64,000 nt of DNA from Berghia stephanieae (Eukaryota; Mollusca; Gastropoda; Nudibranchia; Aeolidiidae): positions 21,970,711 to 22,034,710 of the forward strand of contig CM067455.1 in the NCBI GenBank assembly GCA_034508935.3. Direction: 5' to 3'. The notes beneath the pieces are model-generated. The model was not told the origin of the DNA. It did not search any database and worked only from the letters and a program-made list of their open reading frames with translations. Shown here one piece after another: positions 50,471 to 59,895 of the stretch; position 1 is the first letter of the stretch; every line of letters begins with the position of its first letter. A program made the translations under genes and the position numbers.

Positions 50471-50822
50471 GTTTTGAATGCGTGATCTAAATTTTGCACA
50501 CGTCACATGGTGTTTTCCAATTTTAAATAGGACAGCGATCATGTGATAGATAGGTCTTAAGTCTAATACTAAGTCCAAAACGATCTGCTGAAAGTCTCTA
50601 TTATACGTAAAATGTCACTGAAATTTGAAATTCTGGTAGGCCTGCCTGTTATCCTAACCACCGATACTACTACAACGTCATCATCCCTACCACCACATCA
50701 TCATCCCTACCACCACTACCACAACCACTACCATCACACCATCATCCCTACCACCACTACAACATATGATATGGCGTTGCAATGTCATGTCAGATGAAGT
50801 CTTTGCACATTTTATATTAAAA

Positions 50823-51479
50823 TTAGCAATGACTATGAAAAATGTTTTTTTCTCTTTTTGAGGAAATTTTTGTCTAAAATTCAAAGCCCTATCTCCACTG
50901 AGTAAAAATGTTTTTGAATTTTGAAAATCCATTCATAAATAAACAAGTTATGCAGTTTCAAAGGTGTAATTTATTTGGATGACCTGCAAAGAGGAAAAAA
51001 ACGCGAAAATATGGGACGCTTTTTCGGCATTTTTTTTCGACCTTTGGTTGTATCTTGCGTAATAAGTGAATTAAAAGATTGAAACTTGAAGAGCAAATTA
51101 GGATGGTGTTTTGTAAAATACGGGAAAAGTACTCGTCATATTCATATGAAATTTTACAACCAAAAAGAAGAAATGTTCATGTATTACCTTGTCAGCGACA
51201 AAACCTCCACGCCCGGTAGTTTTAGAAATATTTTACTCCAAAGAGTAAAAATCTATTTTTAACGGTCTTCTGGTAATTGTACGAGTTTTGTCGCTTGACA
51301 TAATCTAAAATGACCTTTTTTCTGTGTGCCAACTTTCAGTCATATTCATAGATAACAGCGTCGTAATTAATTTTTTAAATAGCATATACGAAACGGCTTC
51401 GTCCCATATTTTGACTCGAATTCGGGCACTTCGTGAGCGAAAAAAGGCCCAAAGATTTGTGCGGGATAGTCATTGCTAA
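50823..51479. mobile_element. 657-bp TIR element, non-autonomous
   Basis: Ends TTAGCAATGACTAT and ATAGTCATTGCTAA, perfect 14-bp inverted repeats. The flanks TTAAAA (50817-50822) and TCAAAA (51480-51485) correspond to the single TCAAAA of the empty site in the 28.5 kb copy. This suggests a 6-bp target duplication with one later change. No coding capacity is recognised. The superfamily is not determined. Confidence 0.8.
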
Positions 51480-52104
51480 TCAAAATATATAATAGTTGTT
51501 CATCATAACCTCATCATTACTTCGGCCTTTTTCAAAAATCTGCCAAATTCCTGTCCTGTGACGAAAATTGGATCTTTGAAATATTTGATGCATATATTGT
51601 TAGCAAATACTTGCTTACACAGTCTCACTACACATTACTAACTTGTAAAAGATAAAAAACGAAAATCGAGAGAGATTCAGGATAGTTATGACGTTTTGTA
51701 TTGACTGGGGTAGAGGAAAATACCCTGTCCTTTTTTTTTGCATGACGGCTTTAAGTCGAATTTTTAACAAAATGGAGTGTCTTGTTGTATACACCTATGA
51801 ATTCACCTGATGCAAATTGCCATTTTCTAACATCCTCATAAAAGTTTGTAACAATCAGACTTTTTAAAGTTTTATTATATATTAATGAAGTCTGTCCCCA
51901 AGGGGGCTACTCATTCCTGTAACTGCAATGAAAATTAACCAATTAAAATCCTCTTAACAATAGAAGTGTAACTAACAATGTTTTCTCGCCGTAGCTACCC
52001 CTTTTCCATCACGGCCGAAACTACAAACACATGATTTTTTCATTCAGTGTGATTTCCAGTTCAACACCGCTTCAAGAATGGTGAGTAATGTTCAACATTA
52101 GACC

Positions 52105-52385
52105 ATGACCCTCATTCCTGTTACCAGGGCTTGTTATTTAAATAAGAACTTGTATTAAAAATAAAAAGTATCAGTTTATAGCTTTTTAAGGCTCTAAATA
52201 ATAGTCATACTTTAATGTTGGAGTAAATCATATTTTAGGGATAGTATGAATCGAAGCGAGATAAACTCATCCCTGTTACACTCATTCCTGTTACACCTTG
52301 TTTTGTAACAGGAATGAGGGATGTAACAGGAATGAGGAAAACATAACAGGAATGAGTAACAGGAATGAGGAATGTGAACTTTCTT
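52105..52385. repeat. Left cluster of the CTCATTCCTGTTAC motif
   Basis: The 14-mer or its reverse GTAACAGGAATGAG occurs at about 52110, 52265 (one change), 52280, 52305, 52323, 52344 and 52357. A looser copy lies at 51910. 52280-52319 forms a hairpin: CTCATTCCTGTTACACC, then TTGTTTT, then GTAACAGGAATGAG. A diverged copy of this hairpin is at 53045-53081. Confidence 0.85.
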
Positions 52386-52499
52386 AAAATGAAACACATG
52401 TTTTATTGTCACTAAGTCCTTTGGAGCATAATAGCCCATAGAATCGGAGCTTATCCCTGTTTCTGTAGCATGAAACAGACATTTAACTTATGAATACGA

Positions 52500-52690
52500 C
52501 ATTGGTCTATAGCAAATTACATTCCACAGCAGCACTGGTACCATACTATACACCTGGGTGAAGCAAAGTGAAGCAACCGGAATGAATTTCCTTGATTAAG
52601 GAAACCACTCTATGGTTGTGGAGGTTTTCGAACCTGTTATCTCCAAGTCGGGAGTCCCTTTCGGTAACCACTCGGCCACGGCGCCTCCAC
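52500..52690 (-). mobile_element. tRNA-derived SINE nested in the transposon
   Basis: On the minus strand the head GCCGTGGCCGAGTGGTTACC and GATAACAGGTTCGAAAACC are A and B boxes. The body carries TTCACCCAGGTGTATAGTAT and GGTACCAGTGCTGCTGTGG, a common animal SINE body. No acceptor stem pairs, so it is not a functional tRNA. It lies outside the tandemly duplicated part. Confidence 0.7.
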
Positions 52691-53182
52691 ATGGCTTATC
52701 GATTCATAGCATATTCTTTTGTTTCATAAGGATGTGTTTGGTAAAGTGTTTTGTAAACCACTGAAGTGTTACAGGCCTATGTCCATTGAAGTGGTAACAT
52801 TCATTGTTACAACGTTACCATTAAAAACAATTTTTATTGTTTACATATTAATTTCTTCCATTGCTGAAAGACTATTTTTAGTGCAAAGTTACCTTGCCAA
52901 TACCAAATGCCTAATGTCCAAACATAGTTTGTTGCCTGTTAGGCTCAGATACATTTAGATGATTACTATGATTTTAACGGCCCGGTATCGCTTGTACAAA
53001 TGTGACATTGTATCACATAATAGTCTTCTTTGTTTCTTGACTTTATTCATGTTACACCTTGTTTTGTAATAGGAATGAGGGTGGCGAAATGTAACTTGAT
53101 ATTATTGTTCATTTTCAAGGGTCATAGCTTTGTTGTAACGATTGTTTTATTTTGTTTTCTTATCACAAAGGCCAAAAAAGCC

Positions 53183-53503
53183 ATGATGTCAGCCGAGAGC
53201 AACGACTTTACCGTCAAAGACGAGATGGAGTTCCTATACGACGTGCTGTTAATCTTAAAAAAAGAACAAGACAAATACCAGAGCGACAAACCGAATGGAA
53301 AGAAAAAGTCCATAAAAGATAAGACACCAAGAGAACAACGCAAACAGAGAAAGAATTGGATAAAAAATTATCACACACACACTGCAAACCGGAAACAGCA
53401 AAATCTTGACCTGAGTTACACTCCATCCTCACACTCAAAATCTCAACTCCAGTATGTCTCTCGTCAAAGATATCAAGCTACTAAAACAGCCAATGAAACC
53501 TAA
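53183..53503 (+). CDS. Transposon ORF, basic N-terminal part (copy 1)
   Basis: Starts MMSAESNDFTVKDEMEFLYD and continues LILKKEQDKYQSD, then the lysine/arginine-rich GKKKSIKDKTPREQRKQRKN. The frame is open upstream to 53030, and TTTTGTTTTCTTATCACAAAG just before GCC could be a splice acceptor. The ATG at 53183 is therefore a choice, not proven. After the stop the same frame continues protein-like (FEEVKRLSSLSQSKKKSEKY at 53520, then KLEKLLKDSRKNKKVKRTLQ and LAAGMTLKKYNFLEKFGNDV to about 53840). The original gene thus extended further and is interrupted here. The likely role is nucleic-acid binding for the transposon; the family has no name I can give with confidence. Confidence 0.55.
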   Translation: MMSAESNDFTVKDEMEFLYDVLLILKKEQDKYQSDKPNGKKKSIKDKTPREQRKQRKNWIKNYHTHTANRKQQNLDLSYTPSSHSKSQLQYVSRQRYQATKTANET

Positions 53504-53835
53504 ATGTTGAAAAACCAAAGTTTTGAAGAAGTGAAAAGGCTGTCCTCTCTTTCTCAATCGAAAAAGAAATCCGAAAAGTACAAAAAGCGCTTGGACAGGT
53601 CATTAAAAATAAAAAAAAACTTTCGTTGACACCCCGATCAAAAACTAGAAAAACTTTTGAAAGATAGCAGAAAAAACAAAAAAGTGAAAAGAACATTACA
53701 AAATCATTTTGCACTCCTATAAGACATCAAACATTTGAGGAACAGAAGGCACATGTACACATCCGTGAAACATCTGGCAGCTGGTATGACTCTCAAAAAA
53801 TATAATTTCTTGGAAAAATTCGGAAACGACGTCAA

Positions 53836-54171
53836 ATGCCTCCAAATTGTCCAGATCTTATCAAGCAAATAGTAAGAGATTTTGTCCTGAAAGGTGACAC
53901 TTCTAAATTAGCTCCAGGAAAGAGAAATGCAAAAACAAGAAATAAAGTCAAGAAACAAAGAAGACAAATATGTGATACAATGTCACTTTTGTACAAGCGA
54001 TACATTTCTTGCAACCCATACGTGTCATTTTCTTCATTCTACCGACTTAAGCCATTTTGGGTTGTTACTCCAAGAAAAAGGGACAGAGAAATATGTGCAT
54101 GTAAAAAATGTGAAAACATTAACATGCCTGCTTCAGCACTTTTGAGAAAAGGAATCAAGAATGTTCAATAA
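53836..54171 (+). CDS. Transposon ORF with KRDRE / CACKKCEN motif (copy 1)
   Basis: 111 codons: IVRDFVLKGDTSKLAPGKRN, KVKKQRRQICDTMSLLYKRY, FSSFYRLKPFWVVTPRKRDR and CACKKCENINMPASALL. The combination of a basic KKQRR stretch, YRLKPFWV, KRDRE and a CxCKKxxN cysteine pair is one I know from repetitive uncharacterised invertebrate proteins that look transposon-encoded. There, a longer C-terminal region with DFSENY- and SDGP-like acidic motifs usually follows; it is absent here. In this copy it follows the basic ORF, with frame breaks between, and precedes the OTU-like frame. The family link is from memory of motif style and needs a profile search. Confidence 0.6.
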   Translation: MPPNCPDLIKQIVRDFVLKGDTSKLAPGKRNAKTRNKVKKQRRQICDTMSLLYKRYISCNPYVSFSSFYRLKPFWVVTPRKRDREICACKKCENINMPASALLRKGIKNVQ

Positions 54172-55061
54172 TGTTGTTGGTCACATCAATGAAATTTCAT
54201 TCATTTCTACAAAGTGATTTGAAGCAACAGGTTTTCAAAGGTAATGATGGAGACATGCCTGAAGTTGCACCGGTTGACTTAAACAGTGATTCAAGGGATG
54301 AACATGACCAAGATGACATAGACATTAAGATGATGCCGACTGAAATCGATTACAATGGTTTTCTCAAAAGATTGAATGAATACAAATCATTTGTTGAAGT
54401 GGTTGATGAATGTGAAAATCAAGCATTACGTGTTTGTGAAATAGTTGGGGCCAGCAGAAGTGTAATCACAACTCGCATTGGTATTGACAATAGGTGTACA
54501 CATTTAATTTCAAATGATATACCTAGATCTCTGTGTGATGGGAAACAGTTATTTCCAGTCAAGCTGAGGGCCGATGGGGATTGCCTGCCTGCCTGTGGTG
54601 CAGTGTATGCATTTGGCAAAGACACACAAACAGACGAAATACGAGTAAGATTGATACAAGAGCTGGCTTTACACAAGGACCATTATTTGTCAGATTCAAA
54701 CCTTGCTTCACTCAATAACAACATCCAGACAGTTGTTGAATTTTTGTCACAAACTTGGACCTTTATATTCCCGATGTTAACATAAGTGATAAAGATACCT
54801 TGGAAGAGTTGTTCAAACTGGACGTTATGTCATTAAGTAAACCAAAATCATACATGGGTATGTGGTAGCTTCTCGCTTTTTCCATTGTTTTAAAAATGCC
54901 TCTTTTGTTTGTGTATCCAAACATTCCGAACTGCCACGAAAGAGTATCCTGAATTTAACAAACAATGTTGGTGCTCTTTTGTGGGTCTCTACCAACATAT
55001 GCCCCAAATCATCGTATCGGCGCCTAACCATTTTGCTCCCCTTCTGAGTTTCAATCACTAA
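54171..55061 (+). pseudogene. Vertnin-like OTU-fold gene, interrupted (copy 1)
   Basis: A 204-codon frame (54171-54785) has an acidic linker (DLNSDSRDEHDQDDIDIKMM), a helical part (FLKRLNEYKSFVEVVDECEN) and then the OTU-type core KLRADGDCLPACGAVYAFG with RVRLIQELALHKDHYL. The DGDC box is the OTU cysteine-protease signature, with the catalytic Cys in DGDC. The peptide continues past the stop in other frames: TLEELFKLDVMSLSKPKSYM, GMW, FVYPNIPNCHE and finally PNHFAPLLSFNH with a stop at 55059-55061. PNHFAPL fits the catalytic-His region. OTU enzymes remove ubiquitin; vertnin-like relatives occur in many invertebrate repeats. At least two breaks make this copy a pseudogene unless unseen introns exist. 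Confidence 0.65.
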
Positions 55062-55104
55062 GCGTATTGAATTTATAATCCTTTCGAATAAATATGTTGT
55101 AATT

Positions 55105-55520
55105 ACTCATTCCTGTAACAGAAAACTCATTCCTGTTACTTTCACTCATTCCTGTTACACAAACTCATTCCTGTTAAGAATGACTTTTTCATGTTTTTCA
55201 TGCTAAATATAAATACTTGAAAGGAAATATTATTTGTGGTGGTTTAACACTTATATACCTAGACTATGGTAAACAATTTTTATTTTTGTGATTTTCCTAT
55301 AAATTTTTGGAGATGATGATTGCTCAAGTAATATCCTTTGTTTTCAAAAACTGATTTCTGAATGCCTTTTGTAAAACAATAAATGTGATTTTGTTGTCAG
55401 AATTAGTATCAATGCTCTGTGTTTATTGTTTTTCAATGTTTTATTTCAATAATTGTCCAAAAATGTGTTAATTTATGTAATGTGACATATTTTTTTAAGC
55501 GTAACAGGAATGAGTCACAT
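55105..55520. repeat. Right cluster of the CTCATTCCTGTTAC motif
   Basis: Four direct copies are packed at 55107-55172, and one reverse copy lies at about 55501-55515 (GTAACAGGAATGAG). All lie inside the transposon, between the OTU frame and the right TIR. The same cluster reappears in the duplicated copy at 58654-58720 and 59048-59062. Confidence 0.85.
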
Positions 55521-55842
55521 TTAGATTGTAATTCACAAATACTTAAATAAGTGACCAATGAAAACTCATTAAGCCCTGTTATTACAATTTTATGTCGCAT
55601 ACATATCACAGAAAGCATACACAAAATAATGAGTATGTTGGAAATACTTGACTTTTCAAAAATTGGAGGACTCGAATTTGGCGTTATTTTGAAAACGGCC
55701 GACTTAGCTAAGTTTGCAATTCAATTGCTACACATTTCAGTCTGGGCAGACGTGCTTGACATTAATTACTTGTTAACAAACAACACGGCGCGATCGCTAG
55801 ATGTCTCATATCAATTTATCAGATGAATATATAATAGGCTAG

Positions 55843-55906
55843 CACTATTCAGTATCTGATACTGAATAGTGGTTTTTCTACTATTCAGTATCTGATACTG
55901 AATAGT
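55843..55906. repeat. Pair of 29/27-bp perfect palindromes (copy 1)
   Basis: CACTATTCAGTATC, a central T, then the exact reverse complement (55843-55871). Eight bases later the same palindrome recurs, two bases shorter (55880-55906). The pair lies just outside repeat X and just before the GAAACCCGCC block. The same pair follows the second tandem copy at 59392-59451. Confidence 0.9.
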
Positions 55907-55914
55907 GTGTGTCT

Positions 55915-56352
55915 TTTTTACGAAACCCGCCGAAACCCGCCGAAACCCTGCGATACCCGCCGAAAACCGCCGAAACCCGACGAAAACCCGGACGAATCTC
56001 GACAAAGTTATGGGAAAGGTAGAGTGGCTGTGGGGAGTGAACCTAGAAATCAGGGAAAGTGTTAACCATTGGGGAGTGAACCTGGGAATGGGTTTCGGGG
56101 CCCAGGGTTTCGTAAAAAGGAACCAAGTGATTTTTTTCGAAACCCGCCGAAACCCGGCGAGACGGCGAAAACCTACAATATTCAGCACAGTTTGGGAGAG
56201 TAGACAACTGTGGGAGTGTAACCGGAACTCAGGGAAGTGTTACACCAGTCGGGAGTGAACCTGAAGACTACTGGTTATCGGCGGTTTCTGCGGGTTTGTT
56301 AAATAAGAATTAGTGTTTATTACGAAACCGCCGAAACCGACAATATCCGGCA
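55915..56352. repeat. GAAACCCGCC block 1
   Basis: Starts GTGTCTTTTTTACG, then seven or so 10-bp CGAAACCCGC-type units. A spacer follows with GTGGGGAGTGAACCT and GGGTTTCGTAAAAAGGAACC, then further 10-bp units, ending near ACAATATCCGGCAA at the tandem-duplication junction. It is more eroded than blocks 2 and 3. Confidence 0.8.
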
Positions 56353-56733
56353 ATTGTTACAACGTTACCATTAAAAACAATTTTTATTGTTTACATATTA
56401 ATTTCTTCCATTGCTGAAAGACTATTTTTAGTGCAAAGTTACCTTGCCAATACCAAATGCCTAATGTCCAAACATAGTTTGTTGCCTGTTAGGCTCAGAT
56501 ACATTTCAGATGATTACTATGATTTTAACGGCCCGGTATCGCTTGTACAAATGTGACATTGTATCACATAATAGTCTTCTTTGTTTCTTGACTTTATTCA
56601 TGTTACACCTTGTTTTGTAATAGGAATGAGGGTGGCGAAATGTAACTTGATATTATTGTTCATTTTCAAGGGTCATAGCTTTGTTGTAACGATTGTTTTA
56701 TTTTGTTTTCTTATCACAAAGGCCAAAAAAGCC

Positions 56734-57054
56734 ATGATGTCAGCCGAGAGCAACGACTTTACCGTCAAAGACGAGATGGAGTTCCTATACGACGTGCTGT
56801 TAATCTTAAAAAAAGAACAAGACAAATACCAGAGCGACAAACCGAATGGAAAGAAAAAGTCCATAAAAGATAAGACACCAAGAGAACAACGCAAACAGAG
56901 AAAGAATTGGATAAAAAATTATCACACACACACTGCAAACCGGAAACAGCAAAATCTTGACCTGAGTTACACTCCATCCTCACACTCAAAATCTCAACTC
57001 CAGTATGTCTCTCGTCAAAGATATCAAGCTACTAAAACAGCCAATGAAACCTAA
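56734..57054 (+). CDS. Transposon ORF, basic N-terminal part (copy 2)
   Basis: The same peptide as 53183-53503, without visible amino-acid change. It shares the same upstream open frame from 56581 and the same stop and downstream continuation. It adds no independent support for function because the duplication is recent. Confidence 0.55.
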   Translation: MMSAESNDFTVKDEMEFLYDVLLILKKEQDKYQSDKPNGKKKSIKDKTPREQRKQRKNWIKNYHTHTANRKQQNLDLSYTPSSHSKSQLQYVSRQRYQATKTANET

Positions 57055-57385
57055 ATGTTGAAAAACCAAAGTTTTGAAGAAGTGAAAAGGCTGTCCTCTC
57101 TTTCTCAATCGAAAAAGAAATCCGAAAAGTACAAAAAGCGCTTGGACAGGTCATTAAAAATAAAAAAAAACTTTCGTTGACACCCCGATCAAAAACTAGA
57201 AAAACTTTTGAAAGATAGCAGAAAAAACAAAAAAGTGAAAAGAACATTACAAAATCATTTTGCACTCCTATAAGACATCAAACATTTGAGGAACAGAAGG
57301 CACATGTACACATCCGTGAAACATCTGGCAGCTGGTATGACTCTCAAAAATATAATTTCTTGGAAAAATTCGGAAACGACGTCAA

Positions 57386-57721
57386 ATGCCTCCAAATTGT
57401 CCAGATCTTATCAAGCAAATAGTAAGAGATTTTGTCCTGAAAGGTGACACTTCTAAATTAGCTCCAGGAAAGAGAAATGCAAAAACAAGAAATAAAGTCA
57501 AGAAACAAAGAAGACAAATATGTGATACAATGTCACTTTTGTACAAGCGATACATTTCTTGCAACCCATACGTGTCATTTTCTTCATTCTACCGACTTAA
57601 GCCATTTTGGGTTGTTACTCCAAGAAAAAGGGACAGAGAAAATTGTGCATGTAAAAAATGTGAAAACATTAACATGCCTGCTTCAGCACTTTTGAGAAAA
57701 GGAATCAAGAATGTTCAATAA
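57386..57721 (+). CDS. Transposon ORF with KRDRE / CACKKCEN motif (copy 2)
   Basis: Matches 53836-54171 except for Ile to Asn in KRDREICACKK (now KRDRENCACKK). Confidence 0.6.
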   Translation: MPPNCPDLIKQIVRDFVLKGDTSKLAPGKRNAKTRNKVKKQRRQICDTMSLLYKRYISCNPYVSFSSFYRLKPFWVVTPRKRDRENCACKKCENINMPASALLRKGIKNVQ

Positions 57722-58612
57722 TGTTGTTGGTCACATCAATGAAATTTCATTCATTTCTACAAAGTGATTTGAAGCAACAGGTTTTCAAAGGTAATGATGG
57801 AGACATGCCTGAATTGCACCGGTTGACTTAAACAGTGATTCAAGGGATGAACATGACCAAGATGACATAGACATTAAGATGATGCCGACTGAAATCGATT
57901 ACAATGGTTTTCTCAAAAGATTGAATGAATACAAATCATTTGTTGAAGTTGTTGATGAATGTGAAAATCAAGCATTACGTGTTTGTGAAATAGTTGGGGC
58001 CAGCAGAAGTGTAATCACAACTCGCATTGGTATTGACAATAGGTGTACACATTTAATTTCAAATGATATACCTAGATCTCTGTGTGATGGGAAACAGTTA
58101 TTTCCAGTCAAGCTGAGGGCCGATGGGGATTGCCTGCCTGCCTGTGGTGCAGTGTATGCATTTGGCAAAGACACACAAACAGACGAAATACGAGTAAGAT
58201 TGATACAAGAGCTGGCTTTACACAAGGACCATTATTTGTCAGATTCAAACCTTGCTTCACTCAATAACAACATCCAGACAGTTGTTGAATTTTTGTCACA
58301 AACTTGGACCTTTATATTCCCGATGTTAACATAAGTGATAAAGATACCTTGGAAGAGTTGTTCAAACTGGACGTTATGTCATTAAGTAAACCAAAATCAT
58401 ACATGGGTATGTGGTAGCTTCTCGCTATTTCCATTGTTTTAAAAATGCCTCTTTTGTTTGTGTATCCAAACATTCCGAACTGCCACGAAAGAGTATCCTG
58501 AATTTAACAAACAATGTTGGTGCTCTTTTGTGGGTCTCTACCAACATATGCCCCAAATCATCGTATCGGCGCCTAACCATTTTGCTCCCCTTCTGAGTTT
58601 CAATCACTAAGC
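57721..58612 (+). pseudogene. Vertnin-like OTU-fold gene, interrupted (copy 2)
   Basis: Same domain as copy 1. A 1-bp deletion near 57812 shortens the open stretch, so the longest frame starts at 57879 and ends at 58334, still holding DGDCLPACGAVYAFG. The PNHFAPL end lies near 58573-58612. Confidence 0.65.
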
Positions 58613-59391
58613 GTATTGAATTTATAATCCTTTCGAATAAATATGTTGTAATTACTCATTCCTGTAACAGAAAACTCATTCCTGTTACTTTCACTCATTC
58701 CTGTTACACAAACTCATTCCTGTTAAGAATGACTTTTTCATGTTTTTCATGCTAAATATAAATACTTGAAAGGAAATATTATTTGTGGTGGTTTAACACT
58801 TATATACCTAGACTATGGTAAACAATTTTTATTTTTGTGATTTTCCTATAAATTTTTGGAGATGATGATTGCTCAAGTAATATCCTTTGTTTTCAAAAAC
58901 TGATTTCTGAATGCCTTTTGTAAAACAATAAATGTGATTTTGTTGTCAGAATTAGTATCAATGCTCTGTGTTTATTGTTTTTCAATGTTTTATTTCAATA
59001 ATTGTCCAAAAATGTGTTAATTTATGTAATGTGACATATTTTTTAAGCGTAACAGGAATGAGTCACATTAGATTGTAATTCACAAATACTTAAATAAGTG
59101 ACCAATGAAAACTCATTAAGCCCTGTTATTACAATTTTATGTCGCATACATATCACAGAAAGCATACACAAAATAATGAGTATGTTGGAAATACTTGACT
59201 TTTCAAAAATTGGAGGACTCGAATTTGGCGTTATTTTGAAAACGGCCGACTTAGCTAAGTTTGCAATTCAATTGCTACACATTTCAGTCTGGGCAGACGT
59301 GCTTGACATTAATTACTTGTTAACAAACAACACGGCGCGATCGCTAGATGTCTCATATCAATTTATCAGATGAATATATAATAGGCTAGCA

Positions 59392-59451
59392 CTATTCAGT
59401 ATCTGATACTGAATAGTGGTTTTTCTACTATTCAGTATCTGATACTGAATA
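59392..59451. repeat. Pair of palindromes (copy 2)
   Basis: Same two CACTATTCAGTATC-type palindromes and 8-bp spacing as 55843-55906. It is unchanged apart from an inserted G after the second. Confidence 0.9.
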
Positions 59452-59459
59452 GGTGTGTG

Positions 59460-59895
59460 TCTTTTTTACGAAACCCGCCGAAACCCGCCGAAACCCTGCG
59501 AAACCCGCCGAAACCCGCCGAAACCCGACGAAACCCGACGAATCCCGACAAAGTTATGGGAAGTAGGTGGCTGTGGGGAGTGAACCTAGAACTCAGGGAA
59601 GTGTACACCATTGGGGAGTGAACCTGGGACTGGGTTTCGGCGGGTTTCGTAAAAAAGAACCAGTGCTTTTTTACGAAACCCGCCGAAACCCGCCGAAACC
59701 CGGCGAAACCCTACAATATTCAGCAAAGTTATGGGAAGTAGACAACTGTGGGGAGGGAACCCGAGACTCAGGGAAGTGTACACCAGTCGGGAGTGAACCT
59801 GAGACTAAGGTTATCGGCCGGTTTCGGCGGGTTTCGTAAAAAAGAATTAGTGCTTTATTACGAAACCCGCCGAAACCCGACAATATCCGGCAAAG
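59460..59895. repeat. GAAACCCGCC block 2 with hairpins
   Basis: 10-bp CGAAACCCGC units at 59469-59545. Hairpins follow at 59634-59690 and 59821-59878 in which GTTTCGGCGGGTTTCGTAAA pairs with the following TTTACGAAACCCGCCGAAAC across a short loop. Between them are GAACCT..GACTCAGGGAAGTG phrases shared with the satellite that follows. Confidence 0.88.

Larger units (their letters stand above)
51523..55701 (+). mobile_element. 4.18-kb DNA transposon with OTU-like cargo, superfamily unassigned
   Basis: ACTT stands at 51519-51522 and 55702-55705, and once in the empty site (ATCATTACTTAGCTAAG, reverse complement of 28.48 kb). The left end is CGGCCTTTTTCAAAA and the right end, reversed, CGGCCGTTTTCAAAA. 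GCCAAATTC is shared further in, about 27 of 34 positions matching. The interior holds a basic ORF (53183), a KRDRE/CACKKCEN-type frame (53836-54171), a vertnin-like OTU frame (54171-55061), clusters of CTCATTCCTGTTAC, and a nested SINE at 52500-52690. No clear DDE catalytic domain is recognised. A 4-bp duplication is known for Sola, Chapaev and Ginger, among others; Sola-like is one guess. All reading frames carry stops, so this copy is not autonomous. Confidence 0.8.
50608..55810 (+). repeat. Dispersed repeat X, long copy carrying two insertions
   Basis: Aligns to the reverse complement of 28360-28745 in three pieces: 50610-50816 (with CATCATCCCTACCACCAC repeats), 51486-51522 and 55702-55806. 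The intervening 0.66 and 4.18 kb are the two TIR elements described separately. The rest of X is collinear with the short copy. Confidence 0.85.
52803..59895. repeat. Tandem duplication of about 3.55 kb
   Basis: 52803-56352 is repeated as 56353-59895 at an offset of 3550-3551 bp, falling to about 3545 bp further on. The two units are almost identical over the transposon part, with a few single-base changes and 1-bp indels (for example near 54274/57812). They differ more in the GAAACCCGCC block. The junction joins ATATCCGGCAA to TTGTTACAACG. Copy 2 lacks the left TIR and left motif cluster, so it could not move as a unit. Confidence 0.92.

Noticed and set aside
52610-52690. Possible tRNA gene on the minus strand
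   Set aside because: No pairing acceptor stem; followed by a recognisable SINE body.
55551-55826. 91-codon ORF present in both tandem units
   Set aside because: It crosses the transposon's right TIR and the junction with repeat X, so it is a chance frame; identity between units only reflects recent duplication.
55918-56352. Telomere-like repeat (CCCGCCGAAA)
   Set aside because: A 10-bp GC-rich unit, interspersed with hairpins and satellite, not TTAGGG-like, and internal to the contig.
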